Source: Nephromyces sp. MM_2019 (lineage: Eukaryota; Apicomplexa; Aconoidasida; Nephromycida). From it: DNA of 64,000 nt. This document shows, in pieces, positions 58,173 through 64,000 of the stretch (its first letter is position 1; every line of letters begins with the position of its first letter). Both the position numbers and the translations under genes were made by a program. The stretch is taken from NCBI GenBank assembly GCA_015657535.1, contig JADHZB010001441.1, positions 1 to 64,000 on the forward strand, written 5' to 3'. The notes beneath the pieces were generated by a model. It was not told where the DNA came from. It did no database searches and was given only the letters and a program-made list of their open reading frames with translations.

Positions 58173-60831
58173 CCTTCAATGTAATTCCCATGAAAGCCGC
58201 TAGCCTGAGGGGGATAGTTTTGTTTTCTGATAGTAATTACTATTTTAGTCTTACTGCGGTCGGGAGAGATACATAAACAGTAGTTCTCTAGATGCCCCTT
58301 TAAAAAACCATGATCTTGCTTTTTATAGCCTAATCAGATGCTGTAGTATAGTAAAAAAACTATTCACTTCAATTTGAATCATAAAATTGTTTGTAGCCTT
58401 CGATATGTATATTTGCTTTAGTGAACCTGACGTTTGCAAAGTTGGATAGGTTTTCCTTGTAGGCAACACACGGTTCATCAAACTCGTGTGTTAAAGCATC
58501 TGTGCTTTTGAATAATACCCAGAAAATACCCTTAGTTTGAAGCTCTTCATTTTATTATATATTTTCCAAAGTTCTAGGCCTGTGCTTTTTATCAACCCGG
58601 CTAATGATTCGGACCTTTTAGGTTTCTTTAGCTTTAAGGTGTTTTTTTCAAAATTTCAGCCAAAGGTTTGATGGAATGCGATATACCAAAAAGTTACATG
58701 GACTACGAGCGGAAATTATCATAAGGTACCGAATTGAGCGTGTTTTTCACAAAAATACAGTATTTTTCTTTTAGGGTTCCTAATAATCATCGAAAAGCCT
58801 TGCTCTTCATCCCATACTAGGTCTCTACTGTTCTTGTGCTAGTCAAACGTTTTTAATTTATTGGTGCGTGAAGACGCCTTCGTCATCTTATAGCCTCGCT
58901 GTATCCTTCAGATACAAATAGAAAAAGATGCTCCCCTTATCTTTAATTTCAGTAGAATGCATCATTCTTTCGGGATTATTGCCATATTCCAGCATTTCAG
59001 GAAAAAATTTACCATCGAATTAGATTCAAAGTCGAATTCTTTTCATCTTGAGATATTTTAAGCGCACAAATACGTCTTCGTGAAGCCAGAATTCGCACTG
59101 ATGTCGCATACTACGTATAATACGTCCATCGATCGCATGAAAAACAACAATCGATGATACAGCCTATGGCAAGCAAATACAGCGAAAGTTTTTGTCCAAG
59201 AGCATATGAAAATTTTGCATCCTTTAATGTGGAGGCGTGAACATCAAGATGTTAAGATATTAAGAATGCTGAAGATATTTCAAATATCCCGAAGGTATCC
59301 AATTCTTTATCCCTCAACCTCAAATTAATATTCCAAGAATACGCGTTTCATAATATAAGGGCTCGTCAGAATAAAATTACGCTCATTTGCGAGCTTTGAT
59401 TGCCTATCTACCGACAAGAATAGCATCTAACCAACCATATACACATCAGGCATGTTATTATCGTGCAATTAAAGTATTAACAAGTTTGTAAAGCGAGTGT
59501 GTGTGAATTTAGAAAGCGAGCGCGTGCGAATCTAGAAAGCAAGCGCGTGTGTGCAAATCACCAAAGTACTTGTATTTATGCGCTTGAATTACTGCGCTTT
59601 TATATCTTAAGATCAAAGCATTTAGTAGTAACGCTCCGGGAAAAAAACGTTTCCAGTCGCTTAATCAGGCAGCTGAGTGAAAATCAAGCATAGAAACGGA
59701 ATCTTGTGTATTCGCTTTGCTGTGATGTGCTTCAATGGCACGAGGAAAAACCTATTCCATTATAGGTTTGCCCGCAACCTCACTTCACGCGTGAAAATGG
59801 AGATTAAAACGTAGTAAAAGGGGTATAAGAACTGGGATCATCACCAAAAGGCTAAAACACAATCAGACTAAATCCAGAAATTTGAAGCAAGGGAGATAAT
59901 GAGACCAGCAGAAAATATTTCTAATTAGTTCACTTTAAAAGTTAATTAAGCATCAGAGAGCGCTGGCCACCCGTTCTTTTGACTTAAATCCCCACTATTA
60001 CTATTTCCATTGTAGTGCTGATAGTTCGCATTAGCCTGCCGCGACTGTCTCAGATATGGGAAGCAGATTCCTGGCCGGCCCGAGATAGTTGATTAAGGGT
60101 TCAAGTTTGGGAATGGATCCTTTTTACTCAAAACAAGTAACATTAAACCCCAAGAAATGTATCCCTAAAAAAGAAAAGGAGAATATTTCTATATTTGAAA
60201 AAACACACCTAGTCACTATTTGGTATATTCCAACTACATTTATAGCTACAAACTTAAGTCTTTGCTGAGAAAGTTTTAAAGTTTGGTACGATAATTACAT
60301 GGCGCTGAAATCTAGGGGCTTAATACTTGAAATGATCTTCCTGAGATTCTGCTAACATTTCAAATTTTACATTAAGACTTTCGTAGGAGGACTTTCGTTC
60401 CACAGCGAAGGTTTTGCACCAATAAAAATTGTTAGTAAAAAATATACACAGGAGTGCTAATTAATTTCTATATTTCAGATTTGATTTTGTTAAGTTCGGT
60501 GCTATATGATTTGCGTTGACTAACTTCAATTTCTGATATTTTGTTTGAATAGTTTTGTTTCTTCAGGGGGGAAAATTCCCAGTTTAAACACACAGTGTGT
60601 GTATATTCCGCGGCAATAAAGTTATAAAAACTTGGTGATTTCGCGAGCGGTTTGAAGCGTGGAGAATTGCATTAGCTTGCTATCTACGGAGAAGCGAGCG
60701 CGACTCGAACGTAGGGCTTTATGTTTAGTCGATATCGGTCCCGCAAATTCACCAAAAACCCCGAGATTCTAAATCTATGCCTAGTTTATAGTTAATTTAT
60801 AGACTAAAGGAAATTTTGTTGTTAGACTTGC
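58173..60831. other. Mostly non-coding spacer downstream of RPC7
   Basis: No gene recognised from 58173 to about 59940. A three-copy repeat lies at 59490-59558. At 60092-59946 the minus strand has a 48-codon open frame ending in a hydrophilic, Asn/Ser-rich tail (NGNSNSGDLSQKNG...). It has an in-phase acceptor before GCTAATGCG and could be the last exon of the PCID2-like gene. This is not proven. Confidence 0.4.
59490..59558. repeat. Three tandem copies of a 23-bp unit
   Basis: Copies start at 59490, 59513 and 59536 with AAAGCGAG, AA.GC and TAG features conserved (AAAGCGAGCGCGTGCGAATC type). The exact 23-bp spacing supports tandem duplication. It is not coding. Confidence 0.85.
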
Positions 60832-63720
60832 TTAATATACTTTATATGGGAGCAAGGTAAGCAGCCTTAAATTCTCAACCACTTGCGGGATGGATGCTGC
60901 CTGGAGGAAAATTATATCCTTTTTCAATAGATTGATTATTTGTTCTAAACTAATCATCACACCTTGGGGATTGCTATTCCTCTTGAAGAGGCTAATAAAT
61001 AGCTAGCACGCGAGGAAAGGCCCAGCATTTTTGCTAGGCACTGATGAGCTTTCAATAATAAGAGTTGTTGCGAGTAAGCTATGGGGCTCCATATATAATA
61101 CAGAGCAACTAAAGCTGCTGAGACAAGTCGTAGCTTTTGACCCAAAGGCCTAAATGGTTTCGTATAGGACTTCTATGACATTAGGCTTAGATAACTGAAG
61201 CGACACGATATAATACTTTCCTACCTTTATATATCCCATGTTGATCAGGTTCGCTATAATGCAGGCCATCTGTAGGCATAGAAAAAGGTGTGACCATTTG
61301 AAAACTAAAGAGAGGAGATATTTCAAGCAAAATTAACTTTCTCTAGAGAGATGAAACCGGGGAAAACAACACGTAGAGAACTTTTTCGCTAAAAAAAAGC
61401 AGCATGGGAATAAAGAGCAAGAAATTCTTCAAACTGTAGAGAAAATGTGTAAAATTTGCAGCTGTAAAATGTGAGAATCAAAACATCTAGAAATTCACAG
61501 AAAAAAAGAAAAATATGCTTCGTTAATCCTCCAGAAGAAAATAGAACTGAGTTATCATTACTAATCTTAAGCAATTTTCTACACGATCTCCTTTGCGTGT
61601 CACAGCGGGATAAGTAGCATAAAATGGTAGTTACTTCACAAAAAAAGCAAAAGATTGTGCATAGTATTCAATATAAAAACTAAGTTAACATAAAGGACTC
61701 GAATAAAACATATAATCTCTCTTCAAGAAATATAATTAGATAATCATCACGTTAGAGTAACTAGCAGAAGTCCCGACAAAGTATTAAGAAAGACTATAAA
61801 ATCACCGTATTCCGCGGTTGCAACTTTGAAGATCATCATAATACTACCGGTGATTTAACCTACGCTTTCAATTAAACGCTTGAATGGGTAAACCCACAGG
61901 CCATATGAGCATACTGAATTATTACTTAAAAAAATGAGGGAAAAGATTAGCAATCTCCTTACTTCATCATCATCAAAAAGCTCGTCAACCTGCCAGGCAA
62001 AGGCAGCTGTGAAGATGCTTATTGGTATAATATGCGGCTTCTCAAGGATCCCTCTATCAGTGCACCATCGTTTCCTTGGGATATAAAGAAAGAGCACACT
62101 ATTTTATATTTAAAAAAATATGAAGAAGAAGTAACTATGATAAAGCTCAAATAAGACGAATTAGGGGCCGCAGCCGGTGAACTTGAAAGAAAAAAGCTTA
62201 AAGCATGAAAAAAGCAGTGTCTTCAAAATGGGCTGACAACATAAAAAAAATAATAGCGTCTCGGAAAAGTATATCAGGCATCCTCATCTTACAAAATATC
62301 CAAAGCTGGGTTCTGAATGTGTAATTCCTGGATATTTTCCGTGAAATTAAGCATAAAAATCAAACATTTTCTAGTCCTACTGCCGCACAACATTTTTTTC
62401 CCCCCATCATTCATGAATCAGAGTTCCTCTACTGACGAAACTGCCAGACATACACCCACTCACACACACATTATAGTCTAAAAAAATGCAATAAAAAAGC
62501 TACACACACCTGGAAACAAACACAAGAGTGTCATAAACCCAGCTCCAAAAGATGTATTTTCATATCTTTGCAAATATATGGGCAATTAAAAAAAAACTCA
62601 CACTCTCTTCATTAAGGTACGATAGACCAGGAACTTCACTTGCTCTATACAAAGCACCGTCCCATGCTTTATTAGCTCCCTGTCATGTGTTTCCTGTACA
62701 AAAAGTCGCAAAAATCAGCTTCATACGAAAAAATTGCAGTGTAACGCAGTTTCTGCAACAAGATTGAAGCATTCTCTTCACGAGACATGATTATATGACA
62801 CTCAAAACGGTCAATATTGGGAGTTAAAAGCATGATGAATATTAATTTTTACCTGTTAAACTACCCCCTAACAAAGAAAATATCTTTTTCATCAAAAAAT
62901 ACTCTTCACAGCTAACAAGACAAAACAGAAAAAAAATATCCCAAAGAAACAACAGAAAAGCAGCGAAAAGGAGCTTCCTCAACTGCTTTGATCGCCAAAC
63001 CACTAATCAACTATATAATACTGCCTTTCAGGCAGAAGAAGCCACTAAAGGGTGTATATTGTGGAGTATACATGAAATTCATTGGCAAAAAGCCCTCGAA
63101 CGACACAATTCTGGACCATAGCAACTCTATTGCTAGAATTTTTTTTGCAAGCTTCTGCACCAACTATGACGCAAAACAACTCGGTCAATCATCAATCACA
63201 AACACACTGAAAAGCATCTCATTTAAGCAACTATTTCCACATTAGCAGGAATTGAAGAAAAATTCAAAACGACGAAATTTTGAAAATTTTCTTATTCAAA
63301 ATTATTATATTTTCAATGATTATCCACAAAGATTTTAACTTACCATTACATAATTGAACTTCCTGATTTCCCCACTTTTTATTGAAGAGACTATATCAGT
63401 ATAATGCTGCATCCTGCAGTGCATTCGAGCATTCCATCAAATATGGCTGGCTAGCTCATGCTGCTATTTTATAGCATCAAAGCATAAATATGCATTTTTT
63501 CTTCTGAATTAGCTAAATTTGCGTAGTGAATACCTCAATGGCGGTCGCTACGTCACGCTAACGTGTATACCAGAGTTTTTCGCTTGAAGTGATGAAATGA
63601 TTTGGGAAAGTGAGAAAAAGGGAAAAAAATTTCGCACTTTTCATTTTTTTAAGATATAATTTAAGTAAATGAGCTTTGCATGTGCAAAATACCTTAATTT
63701 ATAGGCTTGAAACCATTACC
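60832..63720 (-). CDS. PCID2: PCI-domain protein PCID2/Thp1-like, C-terminal half (runs off right edge)
   Basis: Secure minus-strand exons: 63413-63344, 62693-62602, 62074-61963, 61269-61225, all in phase. They give QHYTDIVSSIKSGEIRKFN, then HDRELIKHGTVLCIEQVKF, then YRTLMKRVKRW, then HIIPISIFTAAFAWQVDEL and CIIANLINMGYIK. Piece by piece this matches the PCI/winged-helix part of PCID2 (Thp1, CSN12 family), including the family-typical CI.ANLI..GYIK. A weaker exon ending at 63720 (LISIPIFLSKING) joins in phase upstream. The N-terminal half should lie beyond 64000. Two 3' ends are possible: exon 61149-61003 with a stop, or exon 61002-60832 (LFISLFKRNSNPQG...), perhaps continued by 60092-59946. 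In other eukaryotes PCID2/Thp1 belongs to the TREX-2 complex, which links transcription to mRNA export at nuclear pores. That role is inferred here. Confidence 0.78.
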
Positions 63721-64000
63721 CATTTATCTTTGATAAAAAAATAGGAATTGATATTAAAAAGTGCTTCATATATATCTCGAGTGCAATCCTTATAATTTTT
63801 ATGTCGTTCGAAAGGTATGCAGAAAATTACGTCAAAATTTTCGGAAATAAATTGCAAATTTGTGATTTTTATTTGACCATTTCTCTCTTCAAGGAAAAGG
63901 ATGAAGCAAACACCCTTGAAAACGCAGCGAAAAATGAACATACATCATCAGAGCAATACTGAATCTATTTTAAGCAGCAAAAATAACTGATAATTCACGT

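Noticed and set aside
60681..60780. tRNA-like T-loop on the minus strand (GTTCGAGTC)
   Set aside because: No matching D arm and no 7-bp acceptor stem could be paired around it.

Overview
The window is nuclear DNA of an intron-rich eukaryote, most likely an apicomplexan or a close alveolate relative. The best evidence is a complete calcium-dependent protein kinase of the apicomplexan CDPK type (MGC N-terminus, kinase domain, junction, four EF hands), an ornithine aminotransferase of the apicomplexan kind, and two very large helical-repeat proteins resembling the HPR/FASTK-like organellar proteins that are expanded in Apicomplexa. The last exon of a glycogen/starch phosphorylase suggests a lineage that keeps storage polysaccharide (coccidian-like rather than Plasmodium-like). 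No bacterial operon, insertion sequence or CRISPR array is present. I cannot name the species.

Layout. 466-714 (+): last exon of the phosphorylase, whose body lies left of the window. 715-8260: T-rich DNA with several small tandem repeats and no gene I recognise. 8261-17654 (+): eleven-exon helical-repeat gene A, 1179 residues in my model. 17655-22335: spacer. 22336-32056 (-): helical-repeat gene B, at least 13 exons, tail-to-tail with gene A. 32057-38222: divergent spacer. 38223-42362 (+): ornithine aminotransferase, six exons. 42363-45369: compositionally different block with a diverged tandem duplication and frame-broken ORFs. 45370-51345 (-): CDPK, ten exons, 540 residues. 51346-56064: divergent spacer. 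56065-58172 (+): RNA polymerase III subunit RPC7/Rpc31, three exons. 58173-60831: mostly non-coding. About 60832 or 61003 to at least 63720 (-): C-terminal half of a PCID2/Thp1-type PCI protein, running off the right edge.

How the models were made. Exons were joined by hand from GT-AG borders, reading-phase agreement and family motifs. The phosphorylase exon, OAT, CDPK, RPC7 and gene A close in phase. Gene B has an unresolved stretch (about 31160-29790), and the PCID2 3' end has two alternatives.

The genes do not form a pathway. Phosphorylase and OAT are metabolic. CDPK is a membrane-anchored calcium sensor. RPC7 and PCID2 act in nuclear RNA synthesis and export. Genes A and B probably work in an organelle. 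Introns are T-rich on the sense strand, so strand skew shows gene orientation even where exons are hard to see.
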